45,256 nt of DNA from Massilia niastensis DSM 21313 (GCF_000382345.1 NZ_KB908123.1:1-45256); one strand, 5' to 3'; shown: positions 23,983 through 32,994, counted from the stretch's first letter. Notes: generated by a model not told the origin, from the sequence alone. A program made the numbers and translations.

Positions 23983-26417
23983 AACCATCCGATTCGAGCG
24001 AACCGGTGGTCGCGGACCTGGCGGCGTTCGACCGCTCCTCCGGTTCGGCCATCGAGCGCGCGCTGTTCAACCACCGCGGCCTGGTGGTCCTGCTGTGCAT
24101 GCTGGTCACCCTGGCGCTGGGCTGGCAGGCGACCCGCCTGCAGCTCACGGCCAGCTTCGAAAAGACGATCCCGGCCTCGCATCCCTACATCGTCAATTAC
24201 CTGGCCCACCAGAACGAGCTGCAGGGGCTGGGCAATGCGGTGCGGATCGCGGTGGCGAACCCGAAGGGTTCCATCTACGAGGCCGGCTACCTGCAGACCC
24301 TGCGCGACCTGAACGACGAGCTGTTCCTGCTGCCGGGCGTGGCGCGCGGCGGCATGAAGAGCCTGTGGACCCCCGGCACGCGCTGGACCGGGGTCACCGA
24401 GGACGGCCTGGAAGGCGGGCCGGTGATCCCGGACGGCTACGACGGTTCTGCCGCCAGCCTGCAGCGGCTCCAGGAAAACGTGGCCCGCTCGGGCGAGATC
24501 GGGCAGCTGGTGGCGCGCGACGCCCGCTCCACCGTGGTCTATGTGCCGCTGCTGGCGCGCGACCAGCACGGCGCGGCGCTCGACTACGCGGCCTTCGCGC
24601 ACAAGCTGGAACGGCTGCGCGCGAAATACGAGGTGCAGGGCGTCACCCTCCACATCACCGGCTTCGCCAAGCTGGTCGGGGACCTGATCGACGGCGTGCG
24701 TTCCGTGCTGCTGTTCTTCGCCCTGGCCGTGCTGATCGCGGGCGCCGCGGTGTACTGGTACACCCGCTGCGTGCGCTCGGTGCTGCTGGTGGTGGCCAGC
24801 TCGCTGGTGGCGGTCGTGTGGCAGCTCGGCCTGCTGCCGCTGCTGGGCTATTCGCTCGATCCGTATTCGATCCTGGTGCCTTTCCTGGTGTTCGCGATCG
24901 GCATGAGCCATGGCGCGCAAAAGATGAACGGCATCATGCAGGACATCGGACGCGGCACCCATCGCCTGGTGGCGGCGCGCTACACCTTCCGGCGCCTGTT
25001 CCTGGCCGGCCTGACCGCGCTGCTGGCCGACGCCGTCGGTTTCGCCGTGCTGCTGGTGATCGACATCCAGGCGATCCGCGAACTGGCGATCGCCGCCTCG
25101 CTGGGCGTCGCGGTGCTGATCTTCACGAACCTGATCCTGCTGCCCATCCTGCTGTCGTACACCGGCGTCAGCCCGAGGGCGGCGGCGCGCAGCCTGCGCG
25201 CCGAGGCGAGCGGGCGCAGGCACGCGCTGTGGGCCTTCCTCGACCGCTTCACCGGACGGCGCTGGGCGACGGCGGCGGTCGTCGCCGGCGCGCTGCTGCT
25301 GGCCGGCGGCTTCGCCGCCAGCACCCGGCTGTCGATCGGCGACCTCGATCCCGGCGCGCCGGAACTGCGCGCCGACAGCCGCTACAACCGCGACGCCGCC
25401 TTCCTGAACGCGGCCTATGGCGCCTCCAGCGACGTGCTGGCCGTGATGGTGACCACGCCCGACGGCGCCTGTACCCAGGTCGCCACGGTGCTCAAGGTGG
25501 ACGAGCTGGAATGGCGGCTGCGCCAGCTCGACGGGGTCGAGTCGAGCAATACCGTGGCCCTGCTGAACCGCCGGGTCCTGACCGGCCTGAACGAAGGCAA
25601 TCCGAAGTGGTACGAGATGCTGCCGAGCCAGGACATGGTCAACTCGATCGTCTCGAACGCCCCGCGCGGACTGTACAACGATTCCTGCAGCCTGCTGACC
25701 CTGTACGTCTACCTGCGCGACCACAAGGCCCAGACCCTGGCGCGCGTGGTCGGCGAGGTCGAGCGCTTCGCGGCCGCCAACGACACGGAACAGGTGAAAT
25801 TCCGGCTCGCCGCCGGCTCGGCCGGCATCGAGGCCGCCACCAACATCGTGGTCAAGGAGGCCTGGAACCGGATGCTGTGGCTGGTCTACGGCGCGGTGGT
25901 GGTGCTGGCCTTCATCACCTTCCGTTCCTGGCGCGCGGTGGTGGTGGCGGTGCTGCCGCTGGTGGTCACCTCGTTCCTGGCCGAGGCCCTGATGGTGGCG
26001 CTGGGCATGGGCGTCAAGGTGGCGACCCTGCCGGTGATCGCGCTGGGCGTCGGGATCGGCGTCGACTATGCGCTGTACATCCTGTCCGTGATGCTGGCGG
26101 CGCTGCGCCAGGGCGCCAGCCTGTCGGAAGCCTATTACCGGGCGCTGCTCTTCACCGGCAAGGTCGTGATGCTGACCGGCGTGACCCTGGCCGCGGGCGT
26201 CGTCACCTGGGTCTTCAGCCCGATCAAGTTTCAGGCCGACATGGGGATCCTGCTGGCCTTCATGTTCCTCTGGAATATGCTCGGCGCCCTGATCCTGCTG
26301 CCGGCGCTGGCCCACTTCCTGCTCCGCCCCAGGGCCGCCGCGCCGGCGGCGCAGACCACCCCGCACGCGGCGCCGGCCGACCTGCAAGCTGCCATCAACC
26401 TTCATCCACATTCATGA
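23979..26417 (+). CDS. RND/MMPL-family transporter
   Basis: An 812-residue inner-membrane transporter with internal duplication. TM1 lies near residues 30-47 (LVVLLCMLVTLALGW), followed by a large periplasmic loop, a helix bundle from about 240 (VRSVLLFFALAVLIAGAAV through LILLPILLSY), TM7 near 430, a second periplasmic loop, and a final bundle (LWLVYGAVVVLAFITF; VIALGVGIGVDYALYILSV; LTGVTLAAGVVTWVFSP). GIGVDYALYILSV is the MMPL/RND TM motif. It pairs with DUF1302, DUF1329 and YCF48 genes as a trans-envelope system. MMPL proteins move lipids or hydrophobic compounds; import of the aromatic substrate is inferred, and export is not excluded. Confidence 0.93.
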   Translation: MKPSDSSEPVVADLAAFDRSSGSAIERALFNHRGLVVLLCMLVTLALGWQATRLQLTASFEKTIPASHPYIVNYLAHQNELQGLGNAVRIAVANPKGSIYEAGYLQTLRDLNDELFLLPGVARGGMKSLWTPGTRWTGVTEDGLEGGPVIPDGYDGSAASLQRLQENVARSGEIGQLVARDARSTVVYVPLLARDQHGAALDYAAFAHKLERLRAKYEVQGVTLHITGFAKLVGDLIDGVRSVLLFFALAVLIAGAAVYWYTRCVRSVLLVVASSLVAVVWQLGLLPLLGYSLDPYSILVPFLVFAIGMSHGAQKMNGIMQDIGRGTHRLVAARYTFRRLFLAGLTALLADAVGFAVLLVIDIQAIRELAIAASLGVAVLIFTNLILLPILLSYTGVSPRAAARSLRAEASGRRHALWAFLDRFTGRRWATAAVVAGALLLAGGFAASTRLSIGDLDPGAPELRADSRYNRDAAFLNAAYGASSDVLAVMVTTPDGACTQVATVLKVDELEWRLRQLDGVESSNTVALLNRRVLTGLNEGNPKWYEMLPSQDMVNSIVSNAPRGLYNDSCSLLTLYVYLRDHKAQTLARVVGEVERFAAANDTEQVKFRLAAGSAGIEAATNIVVKEAWNRMLWLVYGAVVVLAFITFRSWRAVVVAVLPLVVTSFLAEALMVALGMGVKVATLPVIALGVGIGVDYALYILSVMLAALRQGASLSEAYYRALLFTGKVVMLTGVTLAAGVVTWVFSPIKFQADMGILLAFMFLWNMLGALILLPALAHFLLRPRAAAPAAQTTPHAAPADLQAAINLHPHS

Positions 26418-27205
26418 ACACTCTGCCATCATTGAGCTACAAGGTATCGGGCCTGGCCCGCGCCCCCTGGCTGACCTTCATTCCGGGCATCGGCAACGAC
26501 GCCAGCTTCTGGGACGCCCAGGCGGCGGCGCTGGGCGAACGCTTCCGGATCCTGCAATTCGATCCCTGGGGCCATGCCGCCAGCCCGGCGCCGCCGCCCG
26601 GGTGCCGCTTCGAGGACGTGGTCCGGGGAGTGGTCCAGTTATGGGACGCGCTCGGGATCGGGCGCTCCGCCGTGGCGGGACTCGGCTTCGGCGGCTCGGT
26701 GGCGCTCGCGCTCGGCCTCGGGCATCCGGACCGGGTCGAACAGGTCGTGGCCTGCTGCTGCCGGCCGCGCCAGCCCGACGACCGGCGCGATTTCTGGCGT
26801 GCGCGCCGCGCCGCCGCCGGGCTGGGCATGGCGCCCCTGGTCGAGGCGACGGTGGACCGCTGGCTCGGCGCCGACTTCCGCGCCGCCCACCCGGAAGTCG
26901 ATGCGCGCCTGCGCGCCATGATGCGGCGCACGACGCTCGCCGGCTACCAGGCGGCCCTCGACGCCTTCATCGACATGGATTTCGAGGACGCGCTGGAGAA
27001 GATCGAGGTGCCGGTGCTGCTGGTCGCGGCCGAGCATGACCACGGCGGCGGCCCGGTGCAGGCCATGCGCGCGATGGCGCAGCGCATTCCCGGCGCCCGG
27101 CTGGCGATCGTCCCGGACAGCGGCCATATCTGCAACCACGAGGCCCCCGAGGCCCTGAACGCGATCCTCGCCGGCTTCCTCGGCGAGCCCGCCCTGGCGC
27201 GCTAG
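26414..27205 (+). CDS. Alpha/beta-hydrolase-fold protein lacking the nucleophile serine
   Basis: A 263-residue protein of the PcaD (3-oxoadipate enol-lactonase)-like group. The N-terminal FIPGIGNDASFWDAQ forms the oxyanion region. The nucleophile elbow reads A-G-L-G-F-G-G-S (residues 88-95), so position 91 is Gly (codon GGC) instead of Ser. The acid (AAEHDHGGGP) and His (PDSGHICNHE) positions look retained. Without a nucleophile it should not act as a normal serine hydrolase; a lyase, isomerase or non-covalent role, or a decayed enzyme, are options. It overlaps the MMPL stop (ATGA) and is followed by an FAD monooxygenase. The whole reading frame is intact, which argues against simple decay. 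Confidence 0.85.
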   Translation: MNTLPSLSYKVSGLARAPWLTFIPGIGNDASFWDAQAAALGERFRILQFDPWGHAASPAPPPGCRFEDVVRGVVQLWDALGIGRSAVAGLGFGGSVALALGLGHPDRVEQVVACCCRPRQPDDRRDFWRARRAAAGLGMAPLVEATVDRWLGADFRAAHPEVDARLRAMMRRTTLAGYQAALDAFIDMDFEDALEKIEVPVLLVAAEHDHGGGPVQAMRAMAQRIPGARLAIVPDSGHICNHEAPEALNAILAGFLGEPALAR

Positions 27206-27229
27206 CGCCCTAGCAAAAGGAAAAACAAG

Positions 27230-28360
27230 ATGGAGACATGCATTGACAAGGCGCTGGTGGTCGGCGGGGGATTCTCCGGCATGGCCGCCGCCATCGAGCT
27301 GCGCAAGCGCGGGATCGCGGTCGACCTGGTCGAGATCGATCCGCACTGGCGCAACTATGGCGCAGGCATCAGCATCGGCGGCCCGACCTTGCGCGCACTG
27401 CGCACGCTCGGCGTCCTCGAGCGCTTCGTGGCCGAGGGCCACGCCTGCGACGGCATCGACATCTTCGCGCCGGACGGCCGCCTGATCGCGCAGATGCCGA
27501 CCCCGCGCATCGCCGGCGACGAGGTTCCCGGCAGCGGAGCGATCATGCGCCCGGTACTGGCGCGCATCCTGGCGGACGCCACCCGGGCCTCGGGCGCCAC
27601 GGTGCGGCTGGGCTGCAGCGTCGCTTCGCTGCGCCAGGACGAGGCCGGGGTGGATGTCGTCTTCACCGATGGACAGGCGGGGCGCTACGACCTGCTGGTC
27701 GGCGCCGACGGGCTGTATTCCGCCATGCGCCGGATGCTGCTGCCGGACGCGCCGGCGCCGCGCTACAGCGGCCAGGGAGTCTGGCGCGCGGTGCTGCCGA
27801 GGCCGCCCCAGGTGGTGCGCACCATGTTGTGGAACGGTCCCGGCCTGAAGGTCGGGCTGAACCCGGTGTCGCAGGACGAGATGTACCTGTTCATCAACGA
27901 GCACCGCGAGCACAGCGACTACGTCGCGCCGGAGACCTTCCTGGCCCGGCTCAAGGCCCTGCTGGCGCCGTTTCCCGATCCGCTGCTGCGGGAAGCGGGC
28001 GCGCAGCTCGATGAGCGTTCGCTGGTCGTGTTCCGTCCGCTGGAAGGCTTGCTGGTGCCGCAGCCGTGGTATCGTGGCCGCGCCGTCCTGATCGGCGACA
28101 CCGTGCACGCGACCACGCCGCACCTGGCCTCGGGCGCCTGCATCGGCATCGAGGATGCGATCGTGCTGGCCGAGTCGCTGGAGACGGCGCGGGACGCCGG
28201 CGCCGCGCTCGCGGCCTTCCAGCAGCGGCGCTGGGAACGCTGCCGCATGGTGGTCGAGAATTCCTGGCGCCTTGGCGAGATCGAGATCCGCCGGGGCGAC
28301 CTGGATGAACATGCGCGCATCATGCAGGCCTCGTTTGCGGCCCTGCTGGAACCGGTTTGA
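27230..28360 (+). CDS. FAD-dependent aromatic monooxygenase (PHBH fold), unit B
   Basis: A 376-residue paralogue of the unit A monooxygenase. Motifs: GGGFSG (residues 12-17), VDLVEIDPHW, the DLLVGADGLYSAMR box, and the C-terminal LIGDTVHATTPHLASGACIGIEDA, where the usual GDAAHP reads GDTVHA. It has a full-length C-terminus (RRWERCRMVVENSWRLGEIE), unlike the unit C copy. Predicted to hydroxylate a phenolic ring using NAD(P)H and O2. It is placed just before the dihydrodiol-dehydrogenase-like gene. The ATG at 27230 follows AAAAGGAAAAACA. Confidence 0.92.
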   Translation: METCIDKALVVGGGFSGMAAAIELRKRGIAVDLVEIDPHWRNYGAGISIGGPTLRALRTLGVLERFVAEGHACDGIDIFAPDGRLIAQMPTPRIAGDEVPGSGAIMRPVLARILADATRASGATVRLGCSVASLRQDEAGVDVVFTDGQAGRYDLLVGADGLYSAMRRMLLPDAPAPRYSGQGVWRAVLPRPPQVVRTMLWNGPGLKVGLNPVSQDEMYLFINEHREHSDYVAPETFLARLKALLAPFPDPLLREAGAQLDERSLVVFRPLEGLLVPQPWYRGRAVLIGDTVHATTPHLASGACIGIEDAIVLAESLETARDAGAALAAFQQRRWERCRMVVENSWRLGEIEIRRGDLDEHARIMQASFAALLEPV

Positions 28361-28374
28361 ACATGGAGGAGAAC

Positions 28375-29184
28375 GTGCAGATACTTGAAGACCATACCGT
28401 CCTGGTGACGGGCGGAGGTTCCGGGCTGGGCCTGGGCGTGGCGCGCCATTGCCGCGCTGCCGGCGCACGGGTCGCGATCATGGAGCTGGCGCATGACAAG
28501 GTGGCGCGCCTGCGCGAGGAATTCGGCGACGCGGTCCTGGTCGTCCAGGGCGATGTCACCAGGCTGGCCGACCTGCAGGCCTGCCGCGATGCGGTCGTCG
28601 CACGCTACGGCCGGCTCGACGCGCTGATCGGCACCCAGGGCATCTTCGACGGCAATGTTCCGCTGCTGGAGACCGCGCCCGAGCGGCTGGACGCGCTGTT
28701 CGACGAGATCTTCCACGTCAACGTCAAGGGCTACGTGCTGTCGGCGCGGGTGTTCCACGAGCTGCTGCGCGCCAGCGGCGGCGCGATCGTGCTGACGACG
28801 TCGACGGCCGCCTATGCCGCGGACGGCGGCGGCGTGACCTATACCGCCAGCAAGGGTGCGATCCGCAGCCTGGTCGGCCAGCTGGCCTTCGAGTTCGCGC
28901 CGCACGTGCGCGTCAACGGCGTGGCGCCGGCCGGCATCGCCAACAGCCAGCTGCGCGGCCCGCGCACGCTCGGGCTCGAGGGACAGCAGCAGTCCGACAT
29001 CCCGAAGGACGCCTTCCTCGGCATGTTCCGCTCGCTGAGCCTGATGCAGGAACTGCCGACGCCGGAGGAGCATGGGCCGCTGTATGCGTTCCTGGCCTCG
29101 CGCCACAACACCATCATGACCGGCCAGACCGTGGTCGCCGACCAGGGCCTGCTGAACCGCGCGGTCCTCACGCGCCAGGCCTGA
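28375..29184 (+). CDS. SDR dehydrogenase, BphB-like cis-dihydrodiol dehydrogenase
   Basis: About 269 residues of the short-chain dehydrogenase family. The N-terminus VLVTGGGSGLG, the catalytic Ser in LTTSTAAY and Y-T-A-S-K are present, with BphB/HcaB-type landmarks: FDEIFHVNVKGY, GGGVTYTASKGAI, LAFEFAPHVRVNGVAPAGI and RGPRTLG. BphB enzymes oxidise the cis-dihydrodiol made by a Rieske dioxygenase to a catechol, which fits the Rieske genes in unit C. The start is set at GTG 28375, because GGAGGAG sits 3-5 nt upstream; an ATG at 28363 lies inside that ribosome site and would add four residues. Last gene of unit B. Confidence 0.88.
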   Translation: MQILEDHTVLVTGGGSGLGLGVARHCRAAGARVAIMELAHDKVARLREEFGDAVLVVQGDVTRLADLQACRDAVVARYGRLDALIGTQGIFDGNVPLLETAPERLDALFDEIFHVNVKGYVLSARVFHELLRASGGAIVLTTSTAAYAADGGGVTYTASKGAIRSLVGQLAFEFAPHVRVNGVAPAGIANSQLRGPRTLGLEGQQQSDIPKDAFLGMFRSLSLMQELPTPEEHGPLYAFLASRHNTIMTGQTVVADQGLLNRAVLTRQA

Positions 29185-29193
29185 TGTCCGACA

Positions 29194-29226
29194 CCGGCCC
29201 GCGCCGATGGCGCGCGGCCGGTTTCT
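29194..29226. terminator. Probable terminator between converging units B and C
   Basis: A GC-rich imperfect stem (CCGGCCCGCGCC at 29194-29205, GGCGCGCGGCCGG at 29209-29221) is followed on the plus strand by TTTCTC. It lies in the short gap between the ends of unit B (29184) and unit C (29236). The U-tract is weak, so termination efficiency is uncertain. Confidence 0.5.
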
Positions 29227-29235
29227 CATTGTCGG

Positions 29236-30462
29236 TCAATCGTGCGCCGTCACGCCGCGCGTCATCCTGTAGAAGCAGGCTGCGGCGATCATCCCGAAGA
29301 GCACCACCCCGATCCCGAGTCCGCGATAGCCGACCGTGAGCACCAGGGTGCCGCCCAGCAGCGGACCGACGGTCGAACCGATCATCACCATGGCCGGCGT
29401 CGCCGCGACGGCGCGTCCGCTGGGATCGAGACGGGCCAGCAGCCCGAACAGGAAGGTGTGGACGAACAGCAGGGGCGTCGCGATCATGGCGACGCCGGCA
29501 GCGTAGGCCTGCACGCCCGGGACCTGGGTGATGACCAGGATGATCGCCGCATGCACGGCGATGCCGGCCAGGATCGCCAATTCGGCCCGCACTTTCCGTT
29601 CGAGCGCGGCGGCGATCGGCGTCGGGACCAGGTTGGCGAAGCCGATCGCCATCAGCACCGCGGCGACCATGGCCGCGGAGTAGCCGCGCTCGGCACCGAT
29701 CCTTTCGACGAAGGGAAAGATCATCGACTGGGCCAGGCAGAACACGCCCATGCCGGCCATGCCGAACCAGATCCGTGGCGACAGGGGCGCGCGGGCGGCC
29801 TGCTGGTCCGCGGCCCGGAGCGGGAGCTGCGGGAAGGCGAGGGCGCACAGCAGGGCGGCGCCGGCCATGATGCCGGCAAAGACCAGGAACAGCGCATGGC
29901 CGCCGGAATCGGCGATGATCGCCTTGCCGCTGCCCAGCACCGCGATCGCGAAGCAGCCCAGGGTCAGGCCGGCGCAGGCGAATAGCCGGTGCGGCCGGGC
30001 GCTGCGTCCCATGGTGCCGTGCACCATCGTCAGGGCGCAGCCGGCGCCCAGGCCGCCGATGAAGTGCAGGGCGGCCATGACGGGATACTCGGCGCCGCCC
30101 AGGGCCAGGGCGAGGAAGGCCGCGCCGGCGACGCCGTAGCCCGCGACCGCAAGCAGGCGCGCGGGCAGGGCGCCGAAGCGCGGGGCCAGCACCAGGCTGC
30201 TGACCACTTCGCCCAGCAGGAACAGCGTGGCCAGCAGGCCCGCCTGCTGGGGATCGAGCTGGAAGAAGCCGACCAGGCAGGCGCCGACCCAGACCGGCAG
30301 GCCGACCAGGTCGAGCATGCCGGCGCAGTGGCCGACCATCAGCGCGGCCATGTTCGGGACCGACAGCCTGGGTGCGCTGGATGCGGAAGGATGCGGGGGA
30401 GCGTCGAGGGACGCGGATGGGGAATGCGGGGCGCCAAGCGGCGCCGCGGATGGATTTTTCAT
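29236..30462 (-). CDS. MFS transporter, unit C
   Basis: A 408-residue protein with about 12 hydrophobic helices (for example LPVWVGACLVGFF, GIMAGAALLCALAF, MIATPLLFVHTFLFGLLAR) and an acidic/aromatic loop pattern of major facilitator proteins. The N-terminal 37 residues are Pro/Ser/Ala-rich and probably disordered. The annotated ATG lacks a clear ribosome site, so the true start may lie further in (for example at the Met of NMAALMVGHC). As the last gene of unit C it may carry the substrate, an aromatic acid or a product across the inner membrane. Direction and substrate are not shown by the sequence. Confidence 0.85.
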   Translation of the reverse strand: MKNPSAAPLGAPHSPSASLDAPPHPSASSAPRLSVPNMAALMVGHCAGMLDLVGLPVWVGACLVGFFQLDPQQAGLLATLFLLGEVVSSLVLAPRFGALPARLLAVAGYGVAGAAFLALALGGAEYPVMAALHFIGGLGAGCALTMVHGTMGRSARPHRLFACAGLTLGCFAIAVLGSGKAIIADSGGHALFLVFAGIMAGAALLCALAFPQLPLRAADQQAARAPLSPRIWFGMAGMGVFCLAQSMIFPFVERIGAERGYSAAMVAAVLMAIGFANLVPTPIAAALERKVRAELAILAGIAVHAAIILVITQVPGVQAYAAGVAMIATPLLFVHTFLFGLLARLDPSGRAVAATPAMVMIGSTVGPLLGGTLVLTVGYRGLGIGVVLFGMIAAACFYRMTRGVTAHD

Positions 30463-30545
30463 GGGAGGCTTTCGGCGATGCCGCGCGCTTGCCGGACCCG
30501 CCCGTGCCGGCGGCGCGCGTTGCCGCCGGCACTCCGGCAGGGGAC

Positions 30546-31082
30546 TCAGGAGGTGATGCTGACGTTCTCGCCGCGCTTCAGGCGTTCCATGCGCGCGGCG
30601 ATCTCGCCATCGACGTAATACAGCTCGGTATAGCAGCCGATGCTGGCGCGGGTGTCGAAGTAGGCCCAGCGGCAGTTGCCGAACGGTCCCTGGAACAGGC
30701 CCGCCATCGACTTCTCGATGCCCAGCTCCAGGTAGTGCGCCTCGGCCTGGCGGTATTCGGCCTCGCTGTCGAGACGAAAGCCGATGTGGTGGGGACCCGA
30801 ACCCTTGGCCTCGAGCCAGTCGTTGTAGACGCTGTCGCCGCCGTCGTGGCGCGCCAGTTCGACCAGGGTCTCGCCGGCATAGCCGTAGGCGCAGCTGAAC
30901 TGGAAGTCGCCGGGCTTGCCGCGGTATTCCTTCTCGGTCTGTTCCCGGGCCAGGCCCTCGGCCACGTTCCAGGCCTCGATGCCGTTGGTGCGGCGCCAGA
31001 AGTCGATGGCCGCGTCGAGGTCCCTGACGACGAAGCAGATCTGGTCGAATTTGCGGCCGAGGATGGTCTTGATGTCTTGCAT
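30546..31082 (-). CDS. VOC superfamily protein (glyoxalase-like, unit C)
   Basis: A 178-residue single VOC module pair: FDQICFVVRDLDAAIDFWRR at the start, and GPHHIGFRLDSEAEYRQAE with CYTELYYV near the end. Potential metal ligands are Gln in FDQICFVV, His in GPHHIGF and Glu in CYTELYY, the pattern of glyoxalase I/methylmalonyl-CoA epimerase relatives (Glyoxalase_4 type). It is too short and different for the two-domain extradiol enzymes of this island. It could isomerise or epimerise an intermediate, or cleave a ring as a one-domain dioxygenase. It lies between the MFS gene and the Rieske beta subunit. Confidence 0.83.
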   Translation of the reverse strand: MQDIKTILGRKFDQICFVVRDLDAAIDFWRRTNGIEAWNVAEGLAREQTEKEYRGKPGDFQFSCAYGYAGETLVELARHDGGDSVYNDWLEAKGSGPHHIGFRLDSEAEYRQAEAHYLELGIEKSMAGLFQGPFGNCRWAYFDTRASIGCYTELYYVDGEIAARMERLKRGENVSITS

Positions 31083-31101
31083 GGTGTCTCCGTTGTTGTC
31101 G

Positions 31102-31614
31102 TTACAGGAACACGCCCAGGTTGGGTGTGCTCAGCACGGCTTCCGCCAGCAGCGCGTTGCGCTTCAGCAGGCGCAGGCCGCCGTCGGTGATGCGCAGCAG
31201 GTCCTGGCGCCGCACCGGGATCACGTCGCCGCGTTCGTCATGGCCGCGCTGGCGGTACAGCAGCAGCGCGCTCTCGACGGCGATCACGTCCTCGCGTTCG
31301 GTAGGGGCGACCAGCACGCTGCCGACCACGCGCAGGGTGCGCGAGGGCGGCGTCTCGGCCCAGCCGGCGCCGGAATCGACACGCTTGATGCGGACGTGGA
31401 TGTGCTGCTTGTTGTCGCTGATGCGGTAGGAGCCGGCTTCGACTTCGTCGCCGAAGGCCAGGCGCGACTGGCGGATCGGCACGTAATACTCGAGCGCGTC
31501 GTCGAGCAGGGCGTACCAGTCCCAGAAGCGGCGCTCGTCCAGGAACTTCGCTTCCCGGGCCAGGAATTCCTGGGCCATGGCCATCAGTTCGAGTGTGGAT
31601 GCGGGCGCGTTCAT
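31102..31614 (-). CDS. Aromatic-ring-hydroxylating dioxygenase, beta subunit
   Basis: A 170-residue small subunit of a Rieske non-heme-iron oxygenase (NTF2-like fold). Typical blocks are FLAREAKFLDERRFWDWYALLDDALEY near the N-terminus, YRISDNKQHIHVRIKR, and the C-terminal VIPVRRQDLLRITDGGLRLLKRNALL. It has no cofactor and builds the alpha3beta3 hexamer with the adjacent alpha subunit. The start at 31614 overlaps the alpha stop (ATGA), so the two are coupled. Confidence 0.95.
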   Translation of the reverse strand: MNAPASTLELMAMAQEFLAREAKFLDERRFWDWYALLDDALEYYVPIRQSRLAFGDEVEAGSYRISDNKQHIHVRIKRVDSGAGWAETPPSRTLRVVGSVLVAPTEREDVIAVESALLLYRQRGHDERGDVIPVRRQDLLRITDGGLRLLKRNALLAEAVLSTPNLGVFL

Positions 31615-32975
31615 GCGGCACCTCCCTGGCTGGCTTCGCCGCGCATGTCCTTGACCCAGCGCCGCCAGAACAGCTCCTGCAGGTATTCGCCGTAGATCGA
31701 CTTGTGGAACTTGCCGGGACCTTTCCAGTCGGGGTCCGGGCCGGTGCGCTTCTGCTGGTAATGCAGCATGACGCCGTCGCGCCGGTTCCACGGGCTGGCC
31801 GCGGCCTTGGCGATGCCTTCCCAGACCGCGGTGTCGTCCTGCTCGAAGATGCCGCCGGAGCCGAAGCCGAACTGCGCGGCGAGGTAGGCTTCCTGCGCCT
31901 GTTCCTCGGAGACGCAGGCGTATTCGAGCTGCCAGGTCCACAGTTCCATCACGCCCGGCGCCACCGGCTGCCACATGCGGATCATCGTGAACGGCACCGG
32001 ACGCCCGCCCAGGGTGGCCGGCTGCGGGAAGCGCAGGTAGCTGAGATTGGGGAAGATGGTGCCGATGGTGGGCGGCGTATTCCTGATCATGTCGAGCTGG
32101 ACCTCGTCGAGCTTCGACAGGTCGAACTGCTCGCGCACTTCCTTCGGGTAGGCCCACATCTCGAAGTCGGGACCCCACTGGGTGAGCTGGTGGCCGATGA
32201 AGCTGTGGCCGTTGTCGAACTCGTAGCCGCGCGCGATGGTGCTGACCTGGCGCACGTCGGGAATGAACTCGGTCAGGCCGGCGGACAGGTGGGCGGTGCT
32301 GACGTGGTAGGCGTCGCCGCAGAAGTTCTCGGCGCCGCTCTTCCAGTCGGCACGCACCTGGAAGCGCTCGGGCACGCCGAGCACGCGCATGCCCTGCGGA
32401 TGCAGGCCGACGATCGCCTCCAGCGCCCAGGCGGCGTCGCCCAGGTAGTCGCGCAGGGTGCCGCCGTCGGTGGACAGCGAGGCGAAGATGAAGCCATGGA
32501 AGCTCTCGACCTTGGGCGCGCGGCGCAGGCCCCATTCCTTGCGGTCGAAGTTCTCGTAGGCGTCGTTGAAGTGCGGTGCCCCGGCGAACTCGCCTTTCAG
32601 GTTGTAGGTCCAGCCGTGGTAGGGGCACTTGAAATGGCGGGTATTGCCCTTGTCCTCGTGGCACAGTTCCGTGCCGCGGTGGCGGCAGTGGTTCAGCATG
32701 ACGTTGATGCCGCCTTCGGCGTCGCGGGTGACGATCACGGAGTCGAGGCCGATCTTGCGCTGGACGAAGTCGCCGGCCTTGGGAATCTCGGTCTCGTGGC
32801 CGATGAAGACCCAGGCCTGGCCGAAGATGCGCACCATTTCGGCACGGAACACGGCGTCGTCGCAGAACACGTCCACCGGCAGCAGGCCTTCGTCCATGCC
32901 TGATTCGACCCGGTCGACCAGGGCCGCCAGGTCGTCCGTCTGTCCGCCCGATGAGATGGGAATGAACTTGTACAT
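31611..32975 (-). CDS. Aromatic-ring-hydroxylating dioxygenase, alpha (catalytic) subunit
   Basis: A 454-residue Rieske oxygenase large subunit. Rieske [2Fe-2S] ligands are C97-x-H99 and C117-x2-H120 (NHCRHRGTELC, KCPYHGWTY). Mononuclear iron site: H224 and H229 in GDAYHVSTAH with D221 as the bridging Asp, and a carboxylate from GIFEQDD (near 380). It inserts both atoms of O2 into an aromatic ring to give a cis-dihydrodiol, or acts as an angular or O-demethylating oxygenase in some members. Partners in the island: beta subunit (adjacent), Rieske ferredoxin (34074), probable reductase (6895) and the BphB-like SDR. AAGGAGA lies before the ATG. Substrate unknown. Confidence 0.96.
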   Translation of the reverse strand: MYKFIPISSGGQTDDLAALVDRVESGMDEGLLPVDVFCDDAVFRAEMVRIFGQAWVFIGHETEIPKAGDFVQRKIGLDSVIVTRDAEGGINVMLNHCRHRGTELCHEDKGNTRHFKCPYHGWTYNLKGEFAGAPHFNDAYENFDRKEWGLRRAPKVESFHGFIFASLSTDGGTLRDYLGDAAWALEAIVGLHPQGMRVLGVPERFQVRADWKSGAENFCGDAYHVSTAHLSAGLTEFIPDVRQVSTIARGYEFDNGHSFIGHQLTQWGPDFEMWAYPKEVREQFDLSKLDEVQLDMIRNTPPTIGTIFPNLSYLRFPQPATLGGRPVPFTMIRMWQPVAPGVMELWTWQLEYACVSEEQAQEAYLAAQFGFGSGGIFEQDDTAVWEGIAKAAASPWNRRDGVMLHYQQKRTGPDPDWKGPGKFHKSIYGEYLQELFWRRWVKDMRGEASQGGAA

Positions 32976-32994
32976 GGTGCTCGTCTCCTTGAGT

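Noticed and set aside
23625..26411. Minus-strand open frame of over 900 codons opposite the MMPL gene
   Set aside because: Gln/His/Arg-rich shadow without membrane or catalytic motifs; the MMPL protein on the plus strand is convincing.
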